NCBI GenBank assembly: GCA_017432485.1
Contig: JAFRJB010000054.1
Coordinates: forward strand, 1-33,242
DNA: 33,242 nucleotides
Source: Clostridia bacterium
GTDB taxonomy: Bacteria; Bacillota; Clostridia; Oscillospirales; Acutalibacteraceae
Direction of reading: 5' to 3'
Part shown: piece after piece, positions 6,661 to 15,040 of the stretch
Position numbering within the stretch: position 1 is the first letter of the stretch
How the letters are laid out: each line of letters opens with the position of its first letter
The notes under the pieces: generated by a model
What the model was told of the DNA's origin: nothing
Databases searched by the model: none
What the model saw: the letters and a program-made list of their open reading frames with translations, nothing else
Made by a program: the position numbers and the translations under genes

Positions 6661-9438
6661 ATGGACTATAAAAGTACCTTAAATATGCTCAAGACCGATT
6701 TCCCGATGAGAGCGGGGCTCCCGCAGAGAGAACCCGACTTTCTTGAGCAGTGGTATGCAGAAGATATCTATGGCAAGATGATGGCAAAAAATGAGGGCAA
6801 GCCGCTCTTTGTACTGCATGACGGCCCGCCCTATGCCAACGGCGGCATTCACTTGGGCACCGCGATGAATAAAGTGCTCAAAGACTTTATTGTCAAATAT
6901 AAAAACATGACCGGCTTCAAGAGCCCCTATGTGCCCGGTTGGGATACCCACGGTTTGCCCACCGAGCTCAAGGCGCGCAAGAAGGCGGGCATCAGTGCGG
7001 ATTCTACCATTTCCGATGTGGAGCTGCGCAAGATTTGCCGCGACTACGCCTACCAATATATTGATGAGCAGCGCAACCAGTTTAAGCGCCTGGGGGTGTT
7101 AGGCGAGTGGGAGAACCCCTATATCACCTTAACGCCCGATTTTGAAGAGGAGCAGGTAAAAGTCTTTTCCGAAATGGCGCAAAAGGGCTATATCTATAAA
7201 GGCTTAAAGCCCGTATATTGGTGCTCCGATTGTAACACCGCGCTCGCTGAGGCGGAAATCGAGTATCAGGATGATGACTGTTACTCCATCTATGTGAAAT
7301 TCAATGTCAAAGATGATAAGGGCATTCTCAGTGCGCTGGGCGCCGATGTTGCCAAAACTTCCTTTGTGATTTGGACAACCACTACATGGACTTTACCGGG
7401 CAACTTGGCAATCTGTGTCGGTCCGCGCTTTAACTATGCGCTCATTCGCTGTGAAGATGAGTATTTCATCATGGCGCGCGAGCTGTGCGAAGCGGCGATG
7501 GCAGCTTATGAGAAAGAGTATGAAATCATTGCCGAAGTGCAGGGCAGTGAGCTTGAATATATCACCTGTCAGCACCCGTTCTTAGATAGAGAAAGCCTCG
7601 TCATTGTCGGCGAGCATGTCACATTGGAGAGCGGTACCGGCTGCGTACATACCGCGCCCGGCTTTGGTGTGGAAGACTTTGATGTTTGTAAGAATTACCC
7701 CGAAATCGGCATTGTTGTGCCGGTTAACGATAAAGGTATCTTAACAAGTGAAGCAGGGCAGTTTGCAGGGCTTACTACCGATGAGGCGAACAAGAAAATC
7801 GCCATGTACCTCGAAGAAAAAGGCAACCTGTTTGCGCTTAAGAAGATTGTCCACCAATACCCGCACTGCTGGCGCTGTAAAGAGCCTATCCTCTTTAGAG
7901 CTACCAGCCAGTGGTTCTGCTCGGTCGATGATTTTAAAGAGGATGCCTGCAAAGCGGCAGACAGCGTGACCTGGTACCCCGGTTGGGGTCTTGAGAGAAT
8001 CAAGAATATGATTCGCGAGAGAAAGGATTGGTGTATTTCCCGCCAGCGTAAATGGGGTGTGCCGATTCCCGTGTTCTACTGCGACAAGTGCGGTAAAGAG
8101 ATTATTGATAAAGACTTGATGGCAAAAGTAGCGAAAGTCTTCGGTAAAGAGGGTTCCGATGCCTGGTTTGCGCATGAAGCCGACTACTTTATGCCTGCCG
8201 ATTATAAGTGCCCGCACTGCGGCGCAGCGGAAGGCTTTTCGAAAGAGAAAGACATTATGGATGTCTGGTTTGACTCCGGTTCTTCGCACCGCGCCGTGTG
8301 CAAAAACAGAGACTACTTGAAGTGGCCGGCAGATGTCTATCTTGAGGGTGCCGACCAGTATAGAGGCTGGTTCCAATCCTCGATGCTGACAAGCGTTGCG
8401 ACCACCGGTCAAGCGCCGTACCGCGAAGTCATTACCCATGGTTGGGTGGTAGACGGTAACGGCAGACAGATGCATAAATCATTAGGCAACGGTATTGCTC
8501 CGAGCGAAGTAATTGATCAATACGGTGCCGATATTTTGAGATTGTGGGTGGCATCTTCCGACTACCATGCGGATGTCAGAATTTCCCCCGATATCTTAAA
8601 GCAGCTTTCCGAAATCTACAGAAAAATCAGAAACACATCCCGCTTCATTCTCGGCAATATCGGCGATTTTGACCCCAATACCGATATGGTAGAGGAAGCA
8701 GAGCTTGAAGAGATTGACAAGTGGGCACTGTGCGCACTTGATAAGCTGATTACTTCTGTCAGAGCCAGCTACGATAAATACGAATATCATACCATTTTCC
8801 ACGCTGTGCACAATTTCTGTGTGCTGGATATGTCTAACTTCTATTTGGATGTGCTTAAAGACAGACTCTATGTGGAAAAAGCAGATTCCAAGACCAGGCG
8901 CGCCGCGCAAACCACTATCTATAAGATTTTAGATGCGCTGTGCCTGCTAATCACCCCGATCTTATCCTTTTCGGCAGATGAAATTTGGAAGGCGATGCCT
9001 CATGAAGCTTCTCGCGATGCTTCAAGCCCGCTCTTTAATGATATTCCTGCTGCCAAGGGCAGTGATACGGCATTTGTGGAGAAGTGGGATCGCATCCACG
9101 CCATTCGTGACGATGTCAATAAAGCGCTTGAAGAAGCAAGAAATGCCAAAGTTATCGGCAAGAGCCTCGAAGCGAAAGTGGCGCTGTTTGCAAGCGGCGA
9201 GCTGTTAGCTTTCTTACAAGCCAACGCCGAGAACCTTCCGTCGGCCTGCATTGTTTCGCAGGTGGAAGTAGCCGAAGGCGAAGGTGCCTTTAAAGGCGAG
9301 ACCGAAGGCTTGAGCATTACGGTAATGAAAGCCGCCGGGCAAAAATGTGCGCGCTGCTGGAGCTACAGCGAAACTGTCGGCAGCAATGAGCAGCACCCCG
9401 AAATCTGCGAGAGATGTGCAAAAATCCTTGGAGTGTAA
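6661..9438 (+). CDS. ileS: Isoleucyl-tRNA synthetase
   Basis: This class I synthetase charges tRNA-Ile. The 925-residue sequence shows the HIGH-type motif as GGIHLGTAMNKVLKD (about residue 60), the editing (CP1) domain with WTTTTWTLPGN, the WFDSGSSH motif, and a KMSKS-type signature in the variant form QMHKSLGNGI, which matches the usual IleS spelling loosely. The C-terminus carries a zinc-binding CARCWSYSETVGSN...CERC motif typical of bacterial IleS. TTGGAGG lies about 10 bases before the ATG. It is followed after 6 bases by lspA, a neighbour pair common in bacteria. Confidence 0.97.
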   Translation: MDYKSTLNMLKTDFPMRAGLPQREPDFLEQWYAEDIYGKMMAKNEGKPLFVLHDGPPYANGGIHLGTAMNKVLKDFIVKYKNMTGFKSPYVPGWDTHGLPTELKARKKAGISADSTISDVELRKICRDYAYQYIDEQRNQFKRLGVLGEWENPYITLTPDFEEEQVKVFSEMAQKGYIYKGLKPVYWCSDCNTALAEAEIEYQDDDCYSIYVKFNVKDDKGILSALGADVAKTSFVIWTTTTWTLPGNLAICVGPRFNYALIRCEDEYFIMARELCEAAMAAYEKEYEIIAEVQGSELEYITCQHPFLDRESLVIVGEHVTLESGTGCVHTAPGFGVEDFDVCKNYPEIGIVVPVNDKGILTSEAGQFAGLTTDEANKKIAMYLEEKGNLFALKKIVHQYPHCWRCKEPILFRATSQWFCSVDDFKEDACKAADSVTWYPGWGLERIKNMIRERKDWCISRQRKWGVPIPVFYCDKCGKEIIDKDLMAKVAKVFGKEGSDAWFAHEADYFMPADYKCPHCGAAEGFSKEKDIMDVWFDSGSSHRAVCKNRDYLKWPADVYLEGADQYRGWFQSSMLTSVATTGQAPYREVITHGWVVDGNGRQMHKSLGNGIAPSEVIDQYGADILRLWVASSDYHADVRISPDILKQLSEIYRKIRNTSRFILGNIGDFDPNTDMVEEAELEEIDKWALCALDKLITSVRASYDKYEYHTIFHAVHNFCVLDMSNFYLDVLKDRLYVEKADSKTRRAAQTTIYKILDALCLLITPILSFSADEIWKAMPHEASRDASSPLFNDIPAAKGSDTAFVEKWDRIHAIRDDVNKALEEARNAKVIGKSLEAKVALFASGELLAFLQANAENLPSACIVSQVEVAEGEGAFKGETEGLSITVMKAAGQKCARCWSYSETVGSNEQHPEICERCAKILGV

Positions 9439-9444
9439 GTTAGC

Positions 9445-9972
9445 ATGACCATTGTTTATTTCGTTATCATATTTTTACTTGTTGCCATTGACCAGGTTAT
9501 TAAATATGCCGTGGTCACTTGGTTGCGCCCGCAGGAGTTTGTGGAGATTATTCCCGGCTTTATTCGTTTTCGCTATGTAGAAAACGACGGCGCGGCGTTT
9601 TCCATGTTGCAAAATGCGCGGTGGTTCTTTGTAATTTTAACCTCCGTGTTGGTCATTATCGGCTTTGTAGCGCTGGCAAGTAAGAATATGAAGTACCGCT
9701 ACCCGACTTTACATAGTCCGTTTATTAAAACAGCAATTATTCTCATTTGCGGCGGTGGTATCGGCAATTTAATTGACCGCTTGTGGCGCGGCTATGTGAT
9801 TGATTTTATCGAACCGACTTTTGTCAACTTCGCCGTGTTTAATTTTGCCGATATTTTGGTCACTTGCGGCGCGGCAATCCTCATTATATACCTGGTTGCC
9901 GATGTGATCTTTGATTTTACGCAAAAGAGGCGCGAAATCAGAGATTATAAGAAAAGAAGAAAACACAGATGA
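9445..9972 (+). CDS. lspA: Lipoprotein signal peptidase (signal peptidase II)
   Basis: This aspartyl protease of the inner membrane removes signal peptides from diacylglyceryl-modified prolipoproteins. The 175-residue sequence has four hydrophobic segments and the conserved motifs VENDGAAFSML, GGGIGNLIDRLWRGYVIDF and FNFADILVTCG, which supply the two catalytic aspartates (in NLIDR and FNFAD). The C-terminus is basic (KKRRKHR) and probably cytoplasmic. Its TGA overlaps the ATG of the next gene in an ATGA junction, so the two are translationally coupled. Confidence 0.96.
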   Translation: MTIVYFVIIFLLVAIDQVIKYAVVTWLRPQEFVEIIPGFIRFRYVENDGAAFSMLQNARWFFVILTSVLVIIGFVALASKNMKYRYPTLHSPFIKTAIILICGGGIGNLIDRLWRGYVIDFIEPTFVNFAVFNFADILVTCGAAILIIYLVADVIFDFTQKRREIRDYKKRRKHR

Positions 9973-10889
9973 GTAAAACTTTTTTGTTTACCGCCGATGA
10001 GGCGCGCGCCGGTTTTCGGCTCGATGTGGTGGTTTCTTCCTACTTTTCGGATGTCACGCGCTCGCGTGCGCAGCAGCTGATTGCGCAGGGCGATGTGAGC
10101 GTTAACGGGAAAGAGCAGTCCAAAAACTATAAGGTCAAGGCAGGGGACAGGCTCAGTATCCATACCCCGCAGCCAAAACCCGTAGAAACCGAGCCCGAAG
10201 ACATAGCGCTGGATATTCGCTATGAGGATGAGGATTTACTTGTCGTCAATAAGCCCAAGGGTATGGTAGTGCACCCGGCAGCCGGTCACGAAAACGGCAC
10301 ACTGGTCAATGCGCTGCTGCACCACTGCGGCAAATCCCTTTCGGGTATCAACGGCGAACTGCGCCCCGGTATTGTGCACCGCATCGATAAAGACACCAGC
10401 GGGCTGCTGGTGGTCGCAAAGAGCGACTTTGCCCACCAATCGCTTGCCAGGCAAATCAAAGCCCACACTTTCACCAGAGAGTATGAGGCAGTGGTCTACG
10501 GTAACCTTAAAACCAATGAGGGAACAGTAGAAGCCCCGATCGGCAGGCACCCGACCCACCGCAAGAAGATGGCGGTCACCGAAAAGCATGCGCGCCATGC
10601 CGTGACACACTATGAGGTGGTGGAGCGCTACGAAGGCTTTACCCATGTCAGGCTGCGGCTGGAAACAGGCAGAACGCACCAAATCCGTGTGCATATGGCG
10701 CATATCGGGCACCCGGTAGCGGGCGACCCGCTTTATGGCCCGAAAAAGGTAATTACCTTTCTAAACGGGCAGTGCCTGCATGCAAGGCTTTTAGGCTTTG
10801 ACCATCCGCGCTCGGGCAGGTATGTGGAAGTCGACAGCGAACTGCCGGAATACTTTGTCACATTTTTAAATAAGCTCAAAAAATTATAG
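9969..10889 (+). CDS. rluD: RluD-type 23S rRNA/tRNA pseudouridine synthase
   Basis: The enzyme isomerises specific uridines in structured RNA. The 306-residue sequence begins with an S4 RNA-binding domain (about residues 10-75, including SRAQQLIAQGDVSVNG), followed by the RluA-family catalytic domain with the signature HRIDKDTSGLLVVAKS (catalytic Asp in RIDKDTSG) and the later GRTHQIRVHMAHIGHPVAGDP. Position directly after lspA matches the arrangement of the Bacillus ylyB-type gene. The exact target uridines cannot be told from sequence. Confidence 0.94.
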   Translation: MSKTFLFTADEARAGFRLDVVVSSYFSDVTRSRAQQLIAQGDVSVNGKEQSKNYKVKAGDRLSIHTPQPKPVETEPEDIALDIRYEDEDLLVVNKPKGMVVHPAAGHENGTLVNALLHHCGKSLSGINGELRPGIVHRIDKDTSGLLVVAKSDFAHQSLARQIKAHTFTREYEAVVYGNLKTNEGTVEAPIGRHPTHRKKMAVTEKHARHAVTHYEVVERYEGFTHVRLRLETGRTHQIRVHMAHIGHPVAGDPLYGPKKVITFLNGQCLHARLLGFDHPRSGRYVEVDSELPEYFVTFLNKLKKL

Positions 10890-10942
10890 TTTTGTAATTT
10901 TAACAATAGATTTTGTTTGGTTTCATCACTTAGGAGGCGTTT

Positions 10943-11782
10943 ATGGAAAAATCAATACTCAAGGAATTGGAAAAAAAGGCATGTAAGGTGCGCCTTCATA
11001 TTATTGAAGGTACCTTCAATGCAGGTTGCGGCCATCCCGGCGGCTCTTTGTCGGCGGCAGATGTCATTACCTACTTGTATTTTAATGAAATGCGCGTTTT
11101 TCCTTCCAACGAAAAGAGCGAAAACAGAGACCGCTTTGTGCTCTCTAAGGGGCACGCAGCACCGGCGCTTTACGGCGCTTTGGCGCTCAAGGGCTTTATT
11201 TCCGAAGAGGAAATTAAGAGCCTGAGAAAGGTCGGTTCTGTCTTGCAGGGGCACCCGAACCTCAACACCCCCGGTGTGGATATGTCCACCGGTTCTCTCG
11301 GTCAGGGTGTATCGGCAGCAGTCGGTATGGCGCTTGCCGGTAAGTTAGATAAAAAGGATTACCGCGTATATACATTGCTTGGCGACGGCGAGATTGAAGA
11401 AGGCGAAGTGTGGGAAGCGGCGATGTTTGCTTCCGCCAAAAAGCTGGACAACCTCGTGGTGATTGTCGACAACAACAACCTGCAGATTGACGGTACGGTC
11501 GAAGAAGTAAACTCTCCTTACCCGATTGATGAAAAGTTTGAAGCTTTCGGCTTTGAAGTCATTAATATTGACGGTCACGATTTTGAGCAGATGGAAGCGG
11601 CATTTGCCAAGGCGCGCGAAGTCAAGGGCAAACCCACTGCCATTGTGATGAAAACGATTAAAGGCAAGGGCGTTTCCTTTATGGAAGATGTGTGCTCTTG
11701 GCACGGTAGAGCGCCCGGTGCGGAAGAATATATCACGGCGATTGGCGAGTTAAGACTTTGCCTGGCAGAATTGGAGGCGTAA
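10943..11782 (+). CDS. Transketolase, N-terminal (TPP-binding) subunit
   Basis: This is the first half of a two-polypeptide transketolase of the non-oxidative pentose phosphate pathway. The 279-residue sequence has the GCGHPGGSLSAADV substrate/TPP motif near residue 30, and the TPP-binding GDGEIEEGEVWEA ... VDNNNLQIDG motif around residues 145-175. An AGGAGG Shine-Dalgarno site precedes the ATG. The partner subunit begins 3 bases after the stop. Splitting of transketolase into two genes is normal in many Clostridia and Archaea and does not indicate a broken gene. Confidence 0.95.
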   Translation: MEKSILKELEKKACKVRLHIIEGTFNAGCGHPGGSLSAADVITYLYFNEMRVFPSNEKSENRDRFVLSKGHAAPALYGALALKGFISEEEIKSLRKVGSVLQGHPNLNTPGVDMSTGSLGQGVSAAVGMALAGKLDKKDYRVYTLLGDGEIEEGEVWEAAMFASAKKLDNLVVIVDNNNLQIDGTVEEVNSPYPIDEKFEAFGFEVINIDGHDFEQMEAAFAKAREVKGKPTAIVMKTIKGKGVSFMEDVCSWHGRAPGAEEYITAIGELRLCLAELEA

Positions 11783-11785
11783 GCG

Positions 11786-12733
11786 ATGGAAGAGAAGAAA
11801 GTAGTCAAGAAAGCAACCAGAGAAGGCTATGCGGCAGCACTCGAAGAATTAGCCGAACGCCCCGATATCATCGTGATGGATGCCGACCTCGGTGCGGCAA
11901 CCAAATCCATGACCTATAAAAAAGTGGCACCCGAGCGCTTTTTCGATGCCGGTATTGCCGAAGCGAATATGATGGGTGTGGCAGCAGGCCTTGCCACCTG
12001 CGGCAAAACCGTTTTGGTGTCTTCCTTTGCGATGTTCGCAACAGGCAGAGCGTTTGAGCAAATCCGCAACAGTATTGCTTACCCGCAGCTTAATGTTAAA
12101 ATCTGTGCTTCTCACGCGGGCATTTCCGTTGGTGAAGACGGCGCCAGCCACCAGTGTAATGAAGATATTGCGTTGATGCGCTCTATCCCGAATATGGTAG
12201 TCATTAACCCCGCCGATGTAATCGAAGCCAAGGCGGCAGTGCTCGAAGCCGTGCGCCATCAAGGCCCGGTGTATGTGCGCTTCGGCAGGCTCGCTATTCC
12301 GCAGATTTTTAATGAAAACTATACCTTTAGAATCGGCAAAGGGCAAGTGCTTGCCGATGGTGATGATGTCACCATTATCGCGACCGGTTTAATGGTCAAC
12401 GAATCGCTGATGGCAAAAGATTTGCTTGCCAAGCAGGGCATTACCGCCCGCGTTGTCAATATGGCAACCATTAAGCCGATTGATAAGGCAATTATCATCG
12501 AGAGCGCCAAAAAAACCGGCTGCATCGTGACCGCAGAAGAGCATTCCGTCATCGGCGGTCTCGGCTCCGCGGTGGCAGAGGTGCTCAGCGAAGAGTGCCC
12601 CACACCGCTTGTCAGAGTGGGTGTGAACGATACTTTCGGTGAATCCGGTCCCGCTTGGGAACTGCTCAAGAAATACGGGCTTTCTGCCGAAAATATTGCC
12701 AAAAACGCGGCAATTGCCATTGCAAAGAAATAA
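11786..12733 (+). CDS. Transketolase, C-terminal (pyrimidine-binding) subunit
   Basis: This 315-residue protein supplies the pyrimidine-binding and C-terminal domains that complete transketolase. Visible landmarks are VMDADLGAATKSM, FDAGIAEANMMGVAAGLA (with the catalytic Glu), SHAGISVGEDGASHQ and PVYVRFGR, then a C-terminal domain with VTAEEHSVIGGLGSAVAEV. It directly follows the N-terminal subunit gene in the same operon. Confidence 0.95.
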   Translation: MEEKKVVKKATREGYAAALEELAERPDIIVMDADLGAATKSMTYKKVAPERFFDAGIAEANMMGVAAGLATCGKTVLVSSFAMFATGRAFEQIRNSIAYPQLNVKICASHAGISVGEDGASHQCNEDIALMRSIPNMVVINPADVIEAKAAVLEAVRHQGPVYVRFGRLAIPQIFNENYTFRIGKGQVLADGDDVTIIATGLMVNESLMAKDLLAKQGITARVVNMATIKPIDKAIIIESAKKTGCIVTAEEHSVIGGLGSAVAEVLSEECPTPLVRVGVNDTFGESGPAWELLKKYGLSAENIAKNAAIAIAKK

Positions 12734-12735
12734 GT

Positions 12736-13095
12736 ATGAAATCATATTCCAAACAAATCAAAATATTGGCGGCGATAGGCATTGCGCTTGTCGCTGCCGT
12801 GTTTCTTGTAGCGGCGTTCAGCCCGCTGAAAAATCAGGCAACTTTTCAAAGCACCGCCGTGGCTGAGACTGCGCAGGCAGAAACAGAGGCACCTTTCCCG
12901 GTCAACATCAATACCGCAAGCGAAGCGCGCCTGCAAACTGTACCGCAAATCGGTGAGAAAACCGCCAAAGCGATTGTGGAGTACCGCGCGCAACACGGCA
13001 ATTTCACCACAGTTGATGACCTGCTCAATGTCAGCGGCATCGGCGAAAAAACACTTGAAAGTATAAAGGAGTATATCTGTGTTGATGAAAAGTGA
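12736..13095 (+). CDS. ComEA-like helix-hairpin-helix protein
   Basis: This 119-residue protein has an N-terminal transmembrane anchor (IKILAAIGIALVAAVFLVAAF, about residues 8-28), a short linker, then the ComEA-type HhH domain: VNINTASEARLQTVPQIGEKTAKAIVEYR with a second hairpin VSGIGEKTLESIKEYI. ComEA binds DNA at the cell surface during transformation, but short HhH proteins of this type also occur outside competence operons, and no comEC is seen here. The ATG at 12736 starts 2 bases after the transketolase stop. An upstream in-frame extension exists but would overlap that gene by about 80 bases, so I reject it. Confidence 0.85.
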   Translation: MKSYSKQIKILAAIGIALVAAVFLVAAFSPLKNQATFQSTAVAETAQAETEAPFPVNINTASEARLQTVPQIGEKTAKAIVEYRAQHGNFTTVDDLLNVSGIGEKTLESIKEYICVDEK

Positions 13096-14050
13096 ATTTA
13101 ATTGGGCGTATATCGGGTGCGGCAGTATTGCCAAAAAAACTGCTGCAGAGATTGTGCGCGGTCCGCACAGAATCATCAGTGTCTATAGCAGAAATTTTGA
13201 AAAGGCAAACAAATTCGCCGCTGCATACGGCGCGACTGCCTATGCCTCTTTTGAGCAGGCGGTGGCGCGCGATGAGGTTGATGGGGTATATATCGCCACA
13301 CCGCACACTTCCCACGCGGAATATGCACTTAAGGCGCTGCAGTGCGGGAAACCTGTTTTGTGCGAAAAGCCGGTCGGTGTTTGTGTGAAAGATGTGCAAA
13401 GTGTGCGAAGCGCGGCGCAGGAAAATACGCTCTATTTTGCGGAGGCGATGTGGACTTGGTTCTGCGACCCGGCGCGCAAAGTCAAAGAGTGGATTGATGC
13501 CGGCGAAATCGGTGAAGTCAAGCGCATAGAAATCTTTCATGCGTTTCCCGGTCTGTTAAAAGCCAAGACCGACCGTGTCCTAAACCCCGATACAGCAGGG
13601 GGAGCCCTGCTCGATATCGGTATTTACCCGATTACTTACTGCTATAATCTGTTAGGCTATCCCGAAAAAATTCACTGCGAAGGCACACTGAAAAACGGCA
13701 TTGATATCGGCGAAACGATTACCTTGACTTATGCGCATACCGAGTGCAAATTGCAAACCGCTTTTTCGGTGCTCAAAGAGAGCTGTGTGATTGAGGGGAG
13801 CGAAGGCAGCATTGAACTCGGCTTTTTTCATATGGCAAACAAGGCAGTGCTCAAAAAAGGCGGTAAAAAGCAGGTATTTAAAGCAAAAACCGACTATTTA
13901 AGCGAGTTTACAAGAGCCGCGCAGGAAATCCGAGCCGGTAAAAAAGAGTCGGATTACGTGCCCTTGCAGAGCACAGAAGACTGCATGAAAATTATGGATG
14001 AATGCCGCAAACAAATGGGGCTGATTTATCCTTTTGAAAAACAACAGTAA
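13079..14050 (+). CDS. Gfo/Idh/MocA-family oxidoreductase
   Basis: This NAD(P)-dependent oxidoreductase of 323 residues has a Rossmann domain with GCGSIAKKTA near residue 14, the family EKP motif in VLCEKPVGVCV (about residue 98), and the C-terminal alpha/beta domain with GGALLDIGIYPITY. The substrate, probably a sugar or cyclitol, cannot be told. AAAGGAG at 13065-13071 is 7 bases before GTG 13079 and 13 before ATG 13085. Either could be the start, and TTG 13082 is a third option. It overlaps the ComEA-like gene by 17 bases. Confidence 0.9.
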   Translation: MLMKSEFNWAYIGCGSIAKKTAAEIVRGPHRIISVYSRNFEKANKFAAAYGATAYASFEQAVARDEVDGVYIATPHTSHAEYALKALQCGKPVLCEKPVGVCVKDVQSVRSAAQENTLYFAEAMWTWFCDPARKVKEWIDAGEIGEVKRIEIFHAFPGLLKAKTDRVLNPDTAGGALLDIGIYPITYCYNLLGYPEKIHCEGTLKNGIDIGETITLTYAHTECKLQTAFSVLKESCVIEGSEGSIELGFFHMANKAVLKKGGKKQVFKAKTDYLSEFTRAAQEIRAGKKESDYVPLQSTEDCMKIMDECRKQMGLIYPFEKQQ

Positions 14051-14150
14051 ATCACAAAAAGTCGAAATCATCCCGAGTATGTAAAAATGTTTACCATTTG
14101 ACAGCCTGTCTTAGCTGACGGTCTAGAAGTAAAAGAAATTAGTAAAAAAC
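14051..14150. other. Gene-free stretch with possible SASP gene remnant
   Basis: No open frame is visible. TTTACCATTTGAC at 14089-14101 followed by GCCTGTCT at 14104-14111 matches, in order, two pieces of the SASP coding sequence found intact at 15260-15295 (ACCATTTGAC, then GCCTGTCT), with the bases between them missing. This may be a third, largely erased minus-strand SASP copy. The match is short, so confidence is low. Confidence 0.3.
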
Positions 14151-14456
14151 AAACTGCCGAGCGCTGCCCGACTATTGCGAAAGATAACAAGGTTCAAATT
14201 GCCTGACTTCATTCACCTTGACAATTCTAAAATGCACTAATACATAAAGTATCAGCACATTTGATAATTGCCAATCTAAGTAAATTCAGACAATTTGAAC
14301 TGCGCGCACATCATTTTTAAGATTTTTGTGCAAGAACAAGGCACAAACCCCTCGGCAATGCTGACGCATGCTGAGGGGTTTTAACGCTGTTATTGTGCAA
14401 AAAGATAATAATGAGGCTTATTATCTTTCATAATAGTCGGGCTTACTCGGCAGTTT
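14151..14456 (-). terminator. SASP copy 2 terminator, split by element A
   Basis: AAACTGCCGAG at 14151-14161 and CTCGGCAGTTT at 14446-14456 are the two arms of a perfect 11-bp stem, the same arms as in the intact terminator at 15176-15203. Read on the minus strand the stem is followed by GTTTTTTAC. The natural loop of about 6 bases has been replaced by about 284 bases containing element A, so this is a terminator with an insert in its loop. Confidence 0.75.
14166..14442 (-). mobile_element. Structured element A (in terminator loop)
   Basis: This segment of about 277 bp is bounded by an inverted repeat: CGACTATTGCGAAAGATAA at 14169-14187 pairs with 14421-14439 at 17 of 19 positions, extended by GCC/GGC at the ends. 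Inside are a second inverted repeat (GTTCAAATTG near 14191 with CAATTTGAAC near 14291), a strong hairpin AACCCCTC/GAGGGGTT, the core ending TTTTAACGC at 14379-14387, and a terminal hairpin of AAAGATAATAA with TTATTATCTTT. The core is in the same orientation as in elements B and C, and its end is 55 bases from the right boundary. No protein is encoded. Function unknown. Confidence 0.65.
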
Positions 14457-14513
14457 TTCTTTTAGAAATTTACATTATTTGCTGGAACCTGTATACTTCG
14501 CGATCATGTTCAT

Positions 14514-14788
14514 AAGCATAACGCTTGCATATGAACTCGCTTAAAATTTGCCATTGAAGCGCCTTTTGATGTTTTCAATCTTGCTTGGCGTTAGCCAAGT
14601 TGCGATTTCAAAGCATAAAAATTCATCTTCACTATCTAAATTTTAAGTGCGAAGCAGTTTCTATTTAGTTGATTTGTTCTCCAACAAGGAAAAAACGCAG
14701 TAATACTTCTTGCATTGCGAGTATTTTTAACGCAGTGGGAGGGCAAAGCAACAAATAGAAACCGAGTTTATATGCAAGCGTTATGCTT
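14514..14788 (-). mobile_element. Structured element B (in SASP copy 2)
   Basis: The 275-bp segment is bounded by a perfect 19-bp inverted repeat, AAGCATAACGCTTGCATAT at 14514-14532 with its complement at 14770-14788, extending to about 29 bp with few mismatches. Inside are a hairpin near 14584-14600 (CTTGGC/GCCAAG), an inner inverted repeat (GTTTCTATTTAGTTG near 14657 with CAACAAATAGAAAC near 14750), and the core from AACAAGG (14683) to TTTTAACGC (14725-14733), whose end is 55 bases from the right boundary. TTCAT occurs immediately on both sides and may be a 5-bp target duplication. No protein is encoded. Confidence 0.7.
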
Positions 14789-14850
14789 TTCATTTGACCA
14801 CCAATAGAACCGGCCTGTCTCGAAGTGAGGTCACCGTTGTAACCATTCCA

Positions 14851-15040
14851 GGGGCAAAGGAGTTGCGCCTTAGCAGCCTCAACATCCGAGAAAAAAGAGA
14901 GGTCGTAGTTTTGGTTAGGCTATTTTGCGCTAAGATAAGGCAAAACGGTGAAGCAATGCTGCCGCATTGCAAAGCGTTTTAACGCAATATTAGGGGAAAA
15001 GAGACAACCAAAACCTGTTAAGGCTCGGCTCTTTTGCCCC
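14851..15040 (-). mobile_element. Structured element C (in SASP copy 2)
   Basis: The 190-bp segment is bounded by GGGGCAAAGGAG at 14851-14862 and CTCTTTTGCCCC at 15029-15040. The pairing continues inward to about 26 positions, with most differences being G-U compatible in RNA. An inner inverted repeat (GTTTTGGTT at 14908-14916, AACCAAAAC at 15006-15014) encloses the core from GATAAGG (14934) to TTTTAACGC (14977-14985). The core end is 55 bases from the right boundary, as in A and B. It lies between the Asn codon of GVN and the Asn codon of NGYN in the SASP gene. Confidence 0.7.

Noticed and set aside
10943..12733. Transketolase broken into two parts by mutation
   Set aside because: Two-subunit transketolase is normal in Clostridia, and both genes have proper starts and complete domains.
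14790..14982. 62-codon frames on both strands across SASP copy 2 and element C
   Set aside because: They run across the insertion junction, lack ribosome-binding sites and match nothing. They are by-products of the inverted repeats.
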